Below, piece by piece: positions 7,334 through 15,750 of a stretch of DNA of 34,654 bases (position 1 is its first letter; every line of letters starts with the position of its first letter). A program made the position numbers and the translations under genes. The DNA comes from JBOGXF01 sp050694275 (lineage in GTDB: Bacteria; Actinomycetota; CADDZG01; WHSQ01), in assembly GCA_050694275.1 (NCBI GenBank), contig JBOGXF010000178.1:1-34654 (forward strand). The letters run 5' to 3'. The notes beneath the pieces were generated by a model. That model saw only the letters and a list, made by a program, of their open reading frames with translations, did not search any database and was not told the origin of the DNA.

Positions 7334-8680
7334 ATGGCTGAGAGCAAGATCGCTATCGTCGGCGCGGGTCCGTGCGGGCTCGGGTGCGCGCGCGAGCTCG
7401 TCGCTCTCGGACACCGGGATTGGACTCTCTACGAGCGGTCGAACGTGGCCGGCGGGCACGCCGGATCCGTCGTCGACCCACAGGGTTTCACGTGGGACTT
7501 CGGGGGTCACGTCGTGTTCAGTCACTACGGCGAGTTCGACCGCCTGCTCGAAGAGGTTATGGGGGACGAGGTGTACGAGCACGAGCGGTCGTCTTACATC
7601 CGCTTCGACGACCGCTGGGTGCCCTATCCCTTCCAGAACAACCTTCGTTATCTCCCCCCAGAAGAGGCGTACGAGTGCATCCTCGGCCTCATCGAGGCGC
7701 CCGGAGGGAACCCGGACATGGACTTCGCCCAGTGGATGGAGGTGACCTTCGGCGGGGGCATCACCCACCACTTCATGCGCCCCTACAACTTCAAGGTGTG
7801 GGCGACGCCCCCCGAGCGCATGGCGTCCCACTGGATCGCCGAGAGGGTCAGCGTCGTCGACCACAAGCGCGCGCTGAGAAGCATGGTGTTCGAGGAGGAT
7901 GATGCCGCGTGGGGGCCAAACAACCTATTCGTGTTCCCCGCGATGGGCGGTACCGCCGAGATCTACCGCCGGCTCGCCAAGAAGGTCGAGGATCGGATCA
8001 CCTACGAGCGCGAGGTCGTTCGGATCGACGCCGAAGCCAAGCAGCTGAGGTTCTCGGACGGAAGCGAGGAGAGCTACGACGCCCTCGTGTCCACCATGCC
8101 CGTGGACAAGCTTGTGCGGATGTTGCGGCACTGTCCCGACAACGTGCGGGCGGCAGCCGACGACCTCGAGCACAACGGCGTTTTCATGGTGGGCATCGGT
8201 TACGAAACGCCGCTCAAGGACGACAAGTCGTGGATGTACTTCCCCCAGGACAGCACGCCTTTCTATCGCGCGACCAATTTCGCCAAGTACTCGCCGGCCA
8301 ACGTCCCCGACGGCGACACCGGACGCTACTGCTCGTACATGACCGAGACCTCCTATTCCCGCTACAAGCCGAAGTCGACCGAGGGACTGGCCGACAAGAT
8401 CGAAGAGGCGCTGCGGGCGACCGGCGTTGTCGAGGGAGCGCCCGCGATCGCGTCCGTGCACGTCGAGGATCTGGGCTACGCCTACCCGGTGCCGACGCTC
8501 AAGCGTGACAGCGCGCTCAAGACCCTCCAACCGTGGCTGATGCAGCACGACATCTACTCGCGCGGGCGATTCGGCTCGTGGAAGTACGAGATCGGCAACA
8601 TGGACCACGCGGTCAAGATGGGGATCGATGCCGCCCGCCACATCGTCCGCGGCGAGACCGAGGAAGTGTGGTCGCTATAG
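7334..8680 (+). CDS. FAD-dependent NAD(P)-binding oxidoreductase, UDP-galactopyranose mutase-like
   Basis: A 448-residue flavoprotein. The N-terminal dinucleotide fold is clear: KIAIVGAGPCGLGCARE with GAGPCG at 10-15, an acidic Glu34 at the end of strand 2 and VAGGHAGS at 38-45. It continues with DFGGHVVFSHYGEFDRLLEE, similar to the 'D.GpHiF.t' region of UDP-galactopyranose mutases, and WVPYPFQNNLR at about residue 96. The C-terminal GRFGSWKYEIGNMDHAVKMG matches the FAD-binding end of the mutase/protoporphyrinogen oxidase group. Likely roles are sugar-ring contraction or another redox step on a nucleotide sugar; the exact reaction is not assignable. Its last 13 bases overlap the start of the lipoprotein at 8668. 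A TAGGGT hexamer lies 8 bases before the ATG. Confidence 0.82.
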   Translation: MAESKIAIVGAGPCGLGCARELVALGHRDWTLYERSNVAGGHAGSVVDPQGFTWDFGGHVVFSHYGEFDRLLEEVMGDEVYEHERSSYIRFDDRWVPYPFQNNLRYLPPEEAYECILGLIEAPGGNPDMDFAQWMEVTFGGGITHHFMRPYNFKVWATPPERMASHWIAERVSVVDHKRALRSMVFEEDDAAWGPNNLFVFPAMGGTAEIYRRLAKKVEDRITYEREVVRIDAEAKQLRFSDGSEESYDALVSTMPVDKLVRMLRHCPDNVRAAADDLEHNGVFMVGIGYETPLKDDKSWMYFPQDSTPFYRATNFAKYSPANVPDGDTGRYCSYMTETSYSRYKPKSTEGLADKIEEALRATGVVEGAPAIASVHVEDLGYAYPVPTLKRDSALKTLQPWLMQHDIYSRGRFGSWKYEIGNMDHAVKMGIDAARHIVRGETEEVWSL

Positions 8681-10377
8681 ATCTCGGGCGGTTGCGGCCC
8701 AAGCTTAGGCTGCTCGTGGCACTGATCTTGCTCATCGGCGCATGCACCAGCTCGGGAAGTCCCGAGGAGCCCGGTCGCGCCGGTGTCACGGAACCCGAAG
8801 ACGAGTTCATTCCGAAGAAGGCCTACCTGAAAAGAGCATGCGAGCTCTCCGCCGAATGGGTCAAGTTGATCCATCGCGGGTGGGATCCGGGGAAGAAGCG
8901 AGATTTCGACCTGGTGCTGGTCCCCACGCCGCCCAACTATGTCGGGACGCTGTCGAACACGAGCCACTCCGGCCCCTACAGGTTCCTTCAGGAGGTTCCT
9001 CTGATTCTTTACGGACGGGGCTTCGTCGAGCCGCTCGGGCACATCGAGCTCGACCGCGAAGTCACCCTCGCCGACGTCGCTCCCACCTACGCGAGGCTGA
9101 TGCGCTTCGACGCGTGGCCCGAACGGATCGGCAGACCGCTCTCCGAGGTGCTCAAAGACACCTCAGAGACGCCAAAACTGATTGTGACCGCCGTGATCGA
9201 CGGCGGTGGCTGGAACGTGCTTCAGTACTGGCCAGACTCGTGGCCGAACCTCAAACGGATCATGGACGAAGGCGCGACGATCGATAACGCCACCGTCGGG
9301 TCCTCCCCCTCGATCACCCCGTCGGTACACACGACGCTCTCGACCGCGACGTTTCCTCGCTTCCACGGAGTGACGGGTATCAACGTGCGCGCCGACGACG
9401 GCACACTCGTCGGCGCATTCTCGAAAAAGGGGCGACAGTTCGGTGCCCTGAAGGCGGTGCCCGACCAGGTGCTCAAGATGGGAACGATCGCCGACGAGTG
9501 GGATAAGGCCAACGGAAACGAAGCCAAGGTCCTCACGATCATCACCGGGAACTTCCCGCTCGGGATGGGCGGCGTGGGTGCGGCCTGGCCCGGCGGAGAT
9601 CACGACATCCTGGCGGTGGCGGGGGCCGACGAGTGGGTCACCAACCCGACCTATTACTCTATGCCCGACTACGTGAACACCCAGGTGGCCGGCCCCGAGA
9701 CCGATATCGAGGCCCTCGACCGGCGCGACGGCGAGGCCGACGGCCAGTGGCTCGGTCACGAGATCAAACCGCTGGCCGGGACCCCGGCCTTCCCGCCGTG
9801 GCAGACGCGCACGCTCAAGGCACTCATCGAGAGGGAAGGGTTCGGCGCCGACGATCTCACCGATCTTGCTTTTATCAATTACAAGTCGCCGGATCACGCC
9901 GGACACATATGGAACATGATCGCGCCCGAGCAAGAAGAGGTCATCCGCGCCGTCGACGCCGCTCTCGCCGACCTCGTCTCCTGGCTCGACGACAACGTCG
10001 GACGGGACGAGTACGTCGTTCTGGTAACCGCCGACCACGGGCAAACCCCCCTCGAGAGTGGAGGCTGGCCCATCTCGCGGGCGGAGACGATCAAGGACAT
10101 ACAGGCCCAGTTCGACGACATCGACAACGGCCGGCCGGTGATCGACGCGACGTCGGCCGTCTCCCTGTTCCTGAACGCTAAAGAGATGAAAGCCAACGGG
10201 GTGACCCCCGAGCAGGTTTCGTCCTACCTATCCAGTTACACCTTTCGCGACAACCGTGAGACGGAGTCCGACATCCCGGAGGAGTTCAGGGACCGAGCCG
10301 ACGAGCGTGTATTCAGCGCCGTGTTCCCCGGCAGAAAGCTGCCGAAGGTGGTCCGGTGCACCGGAGCAGGCGACTGA
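8668..10377 (+). CDS. Lipoprotein, circularly permuted alkaline phosphatase superfamily hydrolase
   Basis: A 569-residue predicted lipoprotein. The signal sequence has an n-region of Arg/Lys, a hydrophobic core and the lipobox LIGAC (Cys26). The order of motifs is unusual: the segment TSHSGPYRFLQEVPLILYGRG (His100) and TLADVAPTYA (Asp136), normally at the C-terminus, come first. Then VIDGGGW (Asp178), SITPSVH (predicted nucleophile Thr217), FHGVTG, SPDHAGH (Asp409, His413) and TADHGQ (Asp456-His457) follow. All seven ligands of a two-metal active site are present. After the DHG motif there is only a 110-residue tail with no second copy of the His/VPLI segment. GTG 8668 has GAGGAA just upstream and overlaps the flavoprotein gene by 13 bases, so translation is probably coupled. 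The function is an extracytoplasmic phosphatase, phosphodiesterase or transferase of unknown substrate. Confidence 0.85.
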   Translation: MVAIDLGRLRPKLRLLVALILLIGACTSSGSPEEPGRAGVTEPEDEFIPKKAYLKRACELSAEWVKLIHRGWDPGKKRDFDLVLVPTPPNYVGTLSNTSHSGPYRFLQEVPLILYGRGFVEPLGHIELDREVTLADVAPTYARLMRFDAWPERIGRPLSEVLKDTSETPKLIVTAVIDGGGWNVLQYWPDSWPNLKRIMDEGATIDNATVGSSPSITPSVHTTLSTATFPRFHGVTGINVRADDGTLVGAFSKKGRQFGALKAVPDQVLKMGTIADEWDKANGNEAKVLTIITGNFPLGMGGVGAAWPGGDHDILAVAGADEWVTNPTYYSMPDYVNTQVAGPETDIEALDRRDGEADGQWLGHEIKPLAGTPAFPPWQTRTLKALIEREGFGADDLTDLAFINYKSPDHAGHIWNMIAPEQEEVIRAVDAALADLVSWLDDNVGRDEYVVLVTADHGQTPLESGGWPISRAETIKDIQAQFDDIDNGRPVIDATSAVSLFLNAKEMKANGVTPEQVSSYLSSYTFRDNRETESDIPEEFRDRADERVFSAVFPGRKLPKVVRCTGAGD

Positions 10378-10407
10378 TCGGCGGCCCGTCTCGCCCTCGG
10401 TCCACGC

Positions 10408-12060
10408 CTACCGCTTGCGGCGCTTCTTGGGCTCCTCGGTGGTAAACCGCCACGCGAATCGATCGCCGCGATTGCCCAGCTTGTCGCGCAGCCCGCGCAG
10501 GACGACGCGGTACCTAACCCCCTTCTTCAACTTATCGAACGGTCTGTAAATCAAGTACCGACCGGTCCGCTGTACGGCTCGACCGGCGATGAGCCGGTCT
10601 TTCTTGAAGAGCCGAATAGACGACGAAGGATCAAAGCTCTTCGGGTCGACTCGTTCGTTCACGCGCACTTCGACGAGCACTCGGACGGGCACGTCGGTGG
10701 CGCCCGGCGCAGGAGTGACGCGCACCACCTTCGGCCCCCGGGCATCCGCAGTCGCCGCGCTCGGCCGGGACTCCAGCCCCTGACCGCCACTGGGCCCCAC
10801 CGGGGCCAGTGAGTATCTGTACTTGACCCCGTGGCGCGTGGCGCTGTCGGTGTAGGAGAGCTGGTCGGGGGCGAGCCGGGCCAGGACGCCGTAGTCGTGC
10901 TTGGCCACGGCGCGCAGAAGGACCAAGTCCGTGGCGCCCTCAAGCGGCTGCCATGCGATCTGGATGTCTCCCTGCGCACCGAGAGTCACCGTAGGCGGCT
11001 GCGGTCGCGGGGGGCCGGCGATGACCATCCTCGACCACAGGAAGCGGTGATCCGAATACTTGAAGTTGTCCGGATGCTTGGTCCCGGGCTCGCCGCCGCT
11101 CCAGCCGGGATGGTCGGCGTGCCCCTCGGCCACGACGACGCCGTTCCCGAAGACGTAGTCGATGCGCCCTCTCTTTATGCCCTTGCGGCCGTGGCACAGC
11201 TTCACCTCCCTGTTTCGTTCGAACGTCCACTCGGAGAGCATCGACGCCCCGCGCCGGCGGTGAAAGGTGCGTGCCGCATCGTCGTACGACGGAGCGCCGT
11301 CGATGGGCTCGGTCATCATCTGATACCACGGCAGAGGATCGGATCGCTCGTCGGGATCGCACTCATGAGTCGCAACCGTGGCTCGCTTGTTGAAGTCCCC
11401 GGCGACCACCACCGGGCCGGGCTCGGCGGCGAGCAGCGACCGAAGGGTCGTTACATTTCGACGGAGGCAGTCCTCCTGGTCCGGGCTGAAATGGCGCGCA
11501 AAGTGAACCCCAGCCACTGTGAACGGGGTGCCCGTCGCGATCTCGGCGAACCGGGCGATCGGGTAGGGCCGGGACGTACGGCCGTTTTTATCCGGCGTGG
11601 CCGGGGTGATGCAGGCATCGTTCCAGGTGACGGCCTCGCCGATCGGCTCGACCATGTCGACGTTAGCGAGGATGCCCACCGCGCTGTTCTCGGGTCCGAC
11701 GATGCTGTAATCGTGATTGAACTGCTGGTTGAGCAGGCGACTGAAGATCTCGCGATTGGACGGTCTCATCTCCTGGAGCAGGATCACGTCCGGCGCGGCA
11801 ACGGCGCCTTTGAACCCACCGTCAAACGCGAGAGGGCGCTCGTTGAGCTGCTCGACGAGCCGGAGCAGACGCCTGAACGTCCAGACGCCGAGTACCGCTC
11901 CTTGCTTGGCGTTGATCGTCACCACCGAGATCTGCCCCGGCGGACTGGCCCGCTCGGCCGTGGGCGCAGTCGACTGGGCCACGACTCGGGAACCGGGAAC
12001 GGCCACGGTCGTGAGCAAAATGAACGCCGCACTCACTGAAATCAGTCGCATGGGATTCAT
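10408..12060 (-). CDS. Secreted endonuclease/exonuclease/phosphatase family protein with C-terminal Ig-like domains
   Basis: A 550-residue secreted protein. An N-terminal signal peptide (about residues 4-29, ending RVVAQ) is followed by an EEP-fold catalytic domain at about 43-345. The expected residues are visible: Asn50 (VTINAKQG), Glu97 (LLQEMRP), His186 (AGVHFARH), Asp222/Asn224 (AGDFNKRA), Asp301 (GRIDYVFGN) and Asp337-His338 (YSDHRF). A fibronectin-III-like domain follows at about 355-440 and a Big_5-type bacterial Ig-like domain at about 442-540. The C-terminus is basic (KKRRKR). It could be an extracellular nuclease, sphingomyelinase or phosphodiesterase. ATG 12060 gives the longest form. 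A TAGGGT hexamer one base before it makes the second ATG at 12051 a credible alternative that keeps the signal peptide. The gene converges with the lipoprotein gene at 8668, with 30 bases between stops. Confidence 0.88.
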   Translation of the reverse strand: MNPMRLISVSAAFILLTTVAVPGSRVVAQSTAPTAERASPPGQISVVTINAKQGAVLGVWTFRRLLRLVEQLNERPLAFDGGFKGAVAAPDVILLQEMRPSNREIFSRLLNQQFNHDYSIVGPENSAVGILANVDMVEPIGEAVTWNDACITPATPDKNGRTSRPYPIARFAEIATGTPFTVAGVHFARHFSPDQEDCLRRNVTTLRSLLAAEPGPVVVAGDFNKRATVATHECDPDERSDPLPWYQMMTEPIDGAPSYDDAARTFHRRRGASMLSEWTFERNREVKLCHGRKGIKRGRIDYVFGNGVVVAEGHADHPGWSGGEPGTKHPDNFKYSDHRFLWSRMVIAGPPRPQPPTVTLGAQGDIQIAWQPLEGATDLVLLRAVAKHDYGVLARLAPDQLSYTDSATRHGVKYRYSLAPVGPSGGQGLESRPSAATADARGPKVVRVTPAPGATDVPVRVLVEVRVNERVDPKSFDPSSSIRLFKKDRLIAGRAVQRTGRYLIYRPFDKLKKGVRYRVVLRGLRDKLGNRGDRFAWRFTTEEPKKRRKR

Positions 12061-12119
12061 TACCCTATGACAAGCCTCGCGCTCAATTGAAGGGGCTCCG
12101 AATGATTTCGACTGATTTC
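12038..12119. repeat. 11-base inverted repeat spanning the start of the EEP-family gene
   Basis: GAAATCAGTCG at 12038-12048, inside codons 5-8 of the minus-strand gene, is the exact inverse of CGACTGATTTC at 12109-12119 upstream of it. A partial extra copy of TGATTTCG lies next to the upstream arm (12103-12110). This stretch is more AT-rich than its surroundings and also holds the near-palindrome CCCTTAATTAGGG at 12126-12138. It could be a regulator site pair or, if transcription starts upstream of 12119, a structure that hides the start codon. Chance is possible. Confidence 0.35.
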
Positions 12120-12146
12120 GGCGCGCCCTTAATTAGGGATGGGCGA

Positions 12147-12752
12147 TCAGGACTTGCGAAGCACGAACTGGCCCGCCTCTTGAAGAACGAGCTCGGCTTT
12201 TCGGGAGGCGATGAACTCATCCACGGCCTTCTTCACTCCCCCCTTCCACCATCCTCTCGTCCCATAGTCATCTCCGGCTATGTGTCCACCCGATTTGACC
12301 TTGGGACAGAAAGAGAGCAGATCCTGCTTCACGAATTCGTAGTAGTGGTTGCCGTCTATATAGATCCAGTCGAAATAGTGGTTCGGGAATTCCTCGGCGG
12401 CTTTTGCCGACGGTGAGCGGTGTAGGTGGACGACGCCATCGCCGATCTCGCTCGCGAACCGCTGTCGGACGGCCTCGAAAACACTGTCCATGTCCTGCTG
12501 GCCCCCGGCGGCTCTCCCGCCATACAGAGCATGCTTGTAACGTTCGTCCGGGATGAATTCCCAGGGATCGATTAGGTGCAAAGCAACGGGTTGAACGACC
12601 TCGAGTATCCGAGCGGAGAAGTTGCCCTTCCAGACGCCGATCTCCGCGCATACGGATCGCTTCGGCATCGAGGTCAACACCCTCTGCCGCGCCTCGCGCC
12701 GGCGCTTATTCGCGCCGGTAAGCAGCCGCACCCGCTTCTTAAGTCGCTTCAT
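12147..12752 (-). CDS. Class I SAM-dependent methyltransferase
   Basis: A 201-residue protein with the Methyltransf_24-like pattern. Motif I is CAEIGVWKGNFS at residues 35-46, followed by LHLIDPWEF with the acidic Asp62, then FDWIYIDGNHYYEFVKQDL and a later GGHIAGDDYG. These are typical of methyltransferases acting on sugars or secondary metabolites (FkbM/macrocin-O-methyltransferase-like folds). A very basic N-terminus (KRLKKRVRL and KRRREARQR) may help membrane or nucleic-acid association. ATG 12752 is chosen because GGAGAGGG lies 3-10 bases before it; the longer open frame is a shadow of the upstream gene. It lies 32 bases downstream of the permuted lipoprotein gene and is probably co-transcribed with it. 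The substrate is unknown. Confidence 0.82.
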   Translation of the reverse strand: MKRLKKRVRLLTGANKRRREARQRVLTSMPKRSVCAEIGVWKGNFSARILEVVQPVALHLIDPWEFIPDERYKHALYGGRAAGGQQDMDSVFEAVRQRFASEIGDGVVHLHRSPSAKAAEEFPNHYFDWIYIDGNHYYEFVKQDLLSFCPKVKSGGHIAGDDYGTRGWWKGGVKKAVDEFIASRKAELVLQEAGQFVLRKS

Positions 12753-12784
12753 GAACCCTCTCCATGTTCGGCGGACGACAGAGG

Positions 12785-14476
12785 CTAGCGACCGATCCGG
12801 CAAGAGCGGGCCACCACCCGCCCATCGACGAGGGCGGCATCGAAGAGCGGCTCGTCTCGGCGGGCCCGCCACGCCCGCGGCAGCTCTTGGCCCGGCTCCA
12901 GGTTTTGCTCGACGGTGTAGCGGACGACCCAGCGAGCGATGTCTTCGAGCGTCAGCCCGTTGGCCGCAAGCTGCTCGCGCCGCACGTACACACCGGCCGC
13001 CACCACCCTCATCACGAGCCCCACGCCGTCGTCTGTGCGGTCGAGGGCCGCGTTGGCGTCGCGTCCCATCTTGCCACCTCTGATCGCCCAGCCTCCCGAC
13101 TCCTGTGGATAGGGCATCATCCCGTGGTCGGCCGTCAGCATGAGCACCCATCGCCCCCGTCCGACCTCGTCGTTCAGGAAGCGAACGAGCCTTCTGAGGG
13201 CATGGTCCTGCGCGGCGATGACCCGGCGGACCTCGGCCGAGTACATCCCCCATTGGTGACCGGCATCGTCGGGCTGCTTGAAGTTGACATAAAGCAGGTC
13301 CGGCACCCGATCGGCCCCGAACACCTCGGTGACGACGAGGCGCTCAAGCACGTGTTGCTGGTAGCGGACGTAGGCGGGCGTCGCATAGCGCACGGCCCTG
13401 TCCTCGAGCGGGCGTCCCCTCCAGCTTCCGTCTCTCTCGCCGTCCGAGGTGTCGAGTCGGTCGGTCAGGGACTCGAGGCGGCCGGGATCGGCGACCTCGG
13501 GGAACGAATAGGCGCTCTCGTTCCCATAAACGATGCCCACGTCGTTGATGGGAGCGGCCGGGTCGCGATCCCCGCCCCGGAAGTCGGCGCCGTGCCCGAT
13601 CATGCCGAGGTGCCAGTTGACCGTCGCGGTCATCCCCACGACCGGCCGGTTGCCGCGCGCGCGGTCGTAGAGATCACCGAGAGTGGCAATGCGCAGATTG
13701 GTCGGGTTCTCGTCGAGCCACGGGTCGACGAGCTCGCCGGCGGGCGAACGCATGCGAACGCCGGCGATGCCGTGACGGGAGGGCCAGGCCCCCGTCCCGA
13801 GCGTCGCGTGCACCGGAGGGGTGACCGACGGCGAGGATCCGATGTCCATCTTTGCAAAGGAAGCGCCGCGCCCCATGAGTCGCCTGAGGAAAGGCCACGA
13901 CGAACGATGTGCGTTGAGCGCGTTCCATCCGACGCCGTCCCACACGATGGTGACGACCACGCGAGGCTTGCGACCAGAGCACTTTCGACACTTTGACCGG
14001 AGGGGGCTTCGCCCCGCGCCATTGTCAAAGTGCCGAAACCGAAGCGCCTCGTCGAGCACCCGGCCGTCACGATCGGGCCAGCGCTCGAAACCGATGAGGC
14101 GGGCGGTGGTCGGAGCGAGGTCGGCCATCGTCGCCGGGGCGTCGATCCGCCCCACCGGCCGGACGAACGGCGGCCCGTAGAGGACCAGCGGTACTCGCGC
14201 GAGGTAATCCCACGGACCGGAATGAGTCGGCTTGTCGGGCGCACCGACATAGTTGGGCGCGCTCGGGATGATCGTGATGTCGGGGCCTCGACCCGTCACG
14301 TCGCCGCGCCGGACGCGACGCACCAGCGCGGGCAGACCCGGACAGCGGGATTGGGCGACCTTGGGCGCGGATTGTTCCGGCCCGGGTTGAGCGCTCTCGT
14401 CGGAACCGGTCGCGGTGCAAGCGACGGCGAGCATCGCGCCTACCTGCAGCACCCCCCACAACTTCCTGGCTCTCAC
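12785..14476 (-). CDS. Lipoprotein, circularly permuted alkaline phosphatase superfamily hydrolase
   Basis: A 563-residue predicted lipoprotein, paralogue of the product at 8668. The lipobox is LAVAC (Cys20). Motif order is permuted: THSGPWDYLARVPLVLYGPP (His85) and MADLAPTTA come first. WDGVGWN (Asp180), SVTPPVH (Thr219), RHGIAG, QPDDAGH (Asp403, His407) and TADHGM (Asp450-His451) then follow. The full seven-ligand set is intact. An extra CRKC pair between the two blocks (near residue 163) is not seen in the paralogues. GTG 14476 is preferred over ATG 14506: it gives a standard lipoprotein signal peptide, and TAAGGT ends 7 bases upstream. If ATG 14506 is used, only 14 bases would separate it from the divergent gene at 14521. 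It is probably extracytoplasmic and hydrolytic; the substrate is unknown. Confidence 0.84.
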   Translation of the reverse strand: MRARKLWGVLQVGAMLAVACTATGSDESAQPGPEQSAPKVAQSRCPGLPALVRRVRRGDVTGRGPDITIIPSAPNYVGAPDKPTHSGPWDYLARVPLVLYGPPFVRPVGRIDAPATMADLAPTTARLIGFERWPDRDGRVLDEALRFRHFDNGAGRSPLRSKCRKCSGRKPRVVVTIVWDGVGWNALNAHRSSWPFLRRLMGRGASFAKMDIGSSPSVTPPVHATLGTGAWPSRHGIAGVRMRSPAGELVDPWLDENPTNLRIATLGDLYDRARGNRPVVGMTATVNWHLGMIGHGADFRGGDRDPAAPINDVGIVYGNESAYSFPEVADPGRLESLTDRLDTSDGERDGSWRGRPLEDRAVRYATPAYVRYQQHVLERLVVTEVFGADRVPDLLYVNFKQPDDAGHQWGMYSAEVRRVIAAQDHALRRLVRFLNDEVGRGRWVLMLTADHGMMPYPQESGGWAIRGGKMGRDANAALDRTDDGVGLVMRVVAAGVYVRREQLAANGLTLEDIARWVVRYTVEQNLEPGQELPRAWRARRDEPLFDAALVDGRVVARSCRIGR

Positions 14477-14483
14477 GCGCCAC

Positions 14484-14489
14484 ACCTTA
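14484..14489 (-). promoter_or_regulatory. Putative -10 hexamer (TAAGGT, minus strand)
   Basis: Read on the minus strand, TAAGGT matches TANNNT and ends 7 bases before GTG 14476, as expected for a leaderless transcript. It supports that start for the lipoprotein gene. The same bases contain an AAGG that could instead act as a weak ribosome binding site. Confidence 0.35.
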
Positions 14490-14520
14490 GGGCCCGGCGG
14501 ACCCATAGGATGGGCCCACC

Positions 14521-15750
14521 GTGAGCGCGAATAACTTGTTCATGCTGGTCATCGACTCGCTGAGGGCCGACGTCGTATACGGCGACCGCGTTCCGACGCC
14601 CAACTTCGATCGCTACATCGAGAAAGGGGCGTCCTTCCGCCAGTGCATCGCCTCCGCAACGACTACCACGCCGTCCTTCTCCTCGCTGCTCACCGGCTGT
14701 TATCCACCCAAGCACGGCGTACGAGGGCTCCAGGGCTACCGGCTCTCTCCCGCGCTCACGACGATGGCGGAGGCTTTCTCGCAGGCCGGATACCGGACCT
14801 ACGCCGAGGTCACCGGCCCCCTCCTTCCAGAGACCGGCGTCTTGCGCGGCTTCGACGAGATCAACCACCGCCCCGGCTACAAGCAGCCGTTCTTCGGCTG
14901 GCGCGACGACATAGTCACCCGCATGAGGTCGTACTCCGAACCCTGGTTCATGCTGCTCCACGTTTGGGAGGTGCATCGACCCTTCCGGCCCCCGCCCACC
15001 TTCGAGAAGCGATGGGACCGTGTCGGCTACGAGGGCGTGGTCGCGGCGAGCGACGAGTTGCTGCAGCCCGTTTTCGAGGCCGTCGGGGACGACGCGCTGG
15101 TCGTGATCACCGGGGATCACGGCGAGGAATATCCCGATACGACGTGGCAGAAAGTCGTGAACCGCCTGAGCCGCAGGACCCGCCGGGCTCTCAAGCCGGG
15201 CAAGTGGGCGCCGAGCTTCGATCGCAAGCTGGCCGCGCATTCCGTCGGTCACGGGTTCGCGCTCTACGAGCACCTCATCAAGGTGCCGCTCGTCATCTCG
15301 GGGCGGGGCATTGGACGCGCCGCGTTCACCGAGCAGGTCCGTCACATCGATCTGTTCCCCACGCTCGCCGACTTGTGCGGCGCTCCCGTTCCCGAGGGCG
15401 TCGACGGCCGCAGCCTTCGCCCCCTGATCGAGGGGGGCTCTCTCGCCGAGGAACCGGCGTACATGGAGGCGGTCGGGGTCAAGCTCGAAGGGGACCGGAT
15501 CACCGGGGTGAGGACACCCGATTGGAAACTCCTCAAACCGGGTCGCGGAAAGTCCGCCCTCTATCGCCTGAGCGAGGACGACGTGCCGAACGAGAAGCGC
15601 AACCTGTATGCGCGTTATCCGGAAGTCGCCCGCAACCTCGAGACGATCATGGAACGGATCGCGTCGACCGATGCCGGCACGCCGTCGGGCATGACGTCCG
15701 AAGAGGAAGCGACGGTCGAACAGCACCTGCGAGACCTCGGCTACCTCTGA
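14521..15750 (+). CDS. Sulfatase-like hydrolase with Thr in the nucleophile position
   Basis: A 409-residue sulfatase-fold protein in canonical order: FMLVIDSLRAD (Asp12), ATTTTPSFSSLLTG (nucleophile region 47-59), YPPKHGV, LLHVWEVHRPF (His147/His152), ITGDHGEE (Asp199-His200), SVGHGFALYEHLIKVPLVISG (His244) and DLFPTLADL. The sulfatase CxPxR motif reads T-T-P-S-F (49-53). With neither Cys/Ser nor Arg, formylglycine maturation is not expected. Threonine-nucleophile relatives are phosphomonoester or phosphodiester hydrolases or phosphoalcohol transferases. No signal peptide is seen. The C-terminus ends in TSEEEATVEQHLRDLGYL. GTG 14521 has TAGGAT 9 bases upstream. Its stop overlaps the convergent sulfotransferase stop by 10 bases. 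Whether it acts on sulfate or phosphate esters is open. Confidence 0.85.
   Translation: MSANNLFMLVIDSLRADVVYGDRVPTPNFDRYIEKGASFRQCIASATTTTPSFSSLLTGCYPPKHGVRGLQGYRLSPALTTMAEAFSQAGYRTYAEVTGPLLPETGVLRGFDEINHRPGYKQPFFGWRDDIVTRMRSYSEPWFMLLHVWEVHRPFRPPPTFEKRWDRVGYEGVVAASDELLQPVFEAVGDDALVVITGDHGEEYPDTTWQKVVNRLSRRTRRALKPGKWAPSFDRKLAAHSVGHGFALYEHLIKVPLVISGRGIGRAAFTEQVRHIDLFPTLADLCGAPVPEGVDGRSLRPLIEGGSLAEEPAYMEAVGVKLEGDRITGVRTPDWKLLKPGRGKSALYRLSEDDVPNEKRNLYARYPEVARNLETIMERIASTDAGTPSGMTSEEEATVEQHLRDLGYL

Noticed and set aside
8668..10377. Permuted layout explained by fusion of two separate genes or by an assembly error
   Set aside because: The same order occurs in five divergent genes on both strands, and each lacks the C-terminal copy of the block. 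A single artefact cannot explain it.
12126..12138. CCCTTAATTAGGG as a rho-independent terminator for the methyltransferase gene
   Set aside because: The stem is only four or five pairs with no T-tract; too weak to call.
14521..15750. Calling the sulfatase-fold protein a true sulfatase
   Set aside because: The Cys/Ser and Arg of the maturation motif are replaced by Thr49 and Phe53, so sulfate specificity is not supported by sequence.
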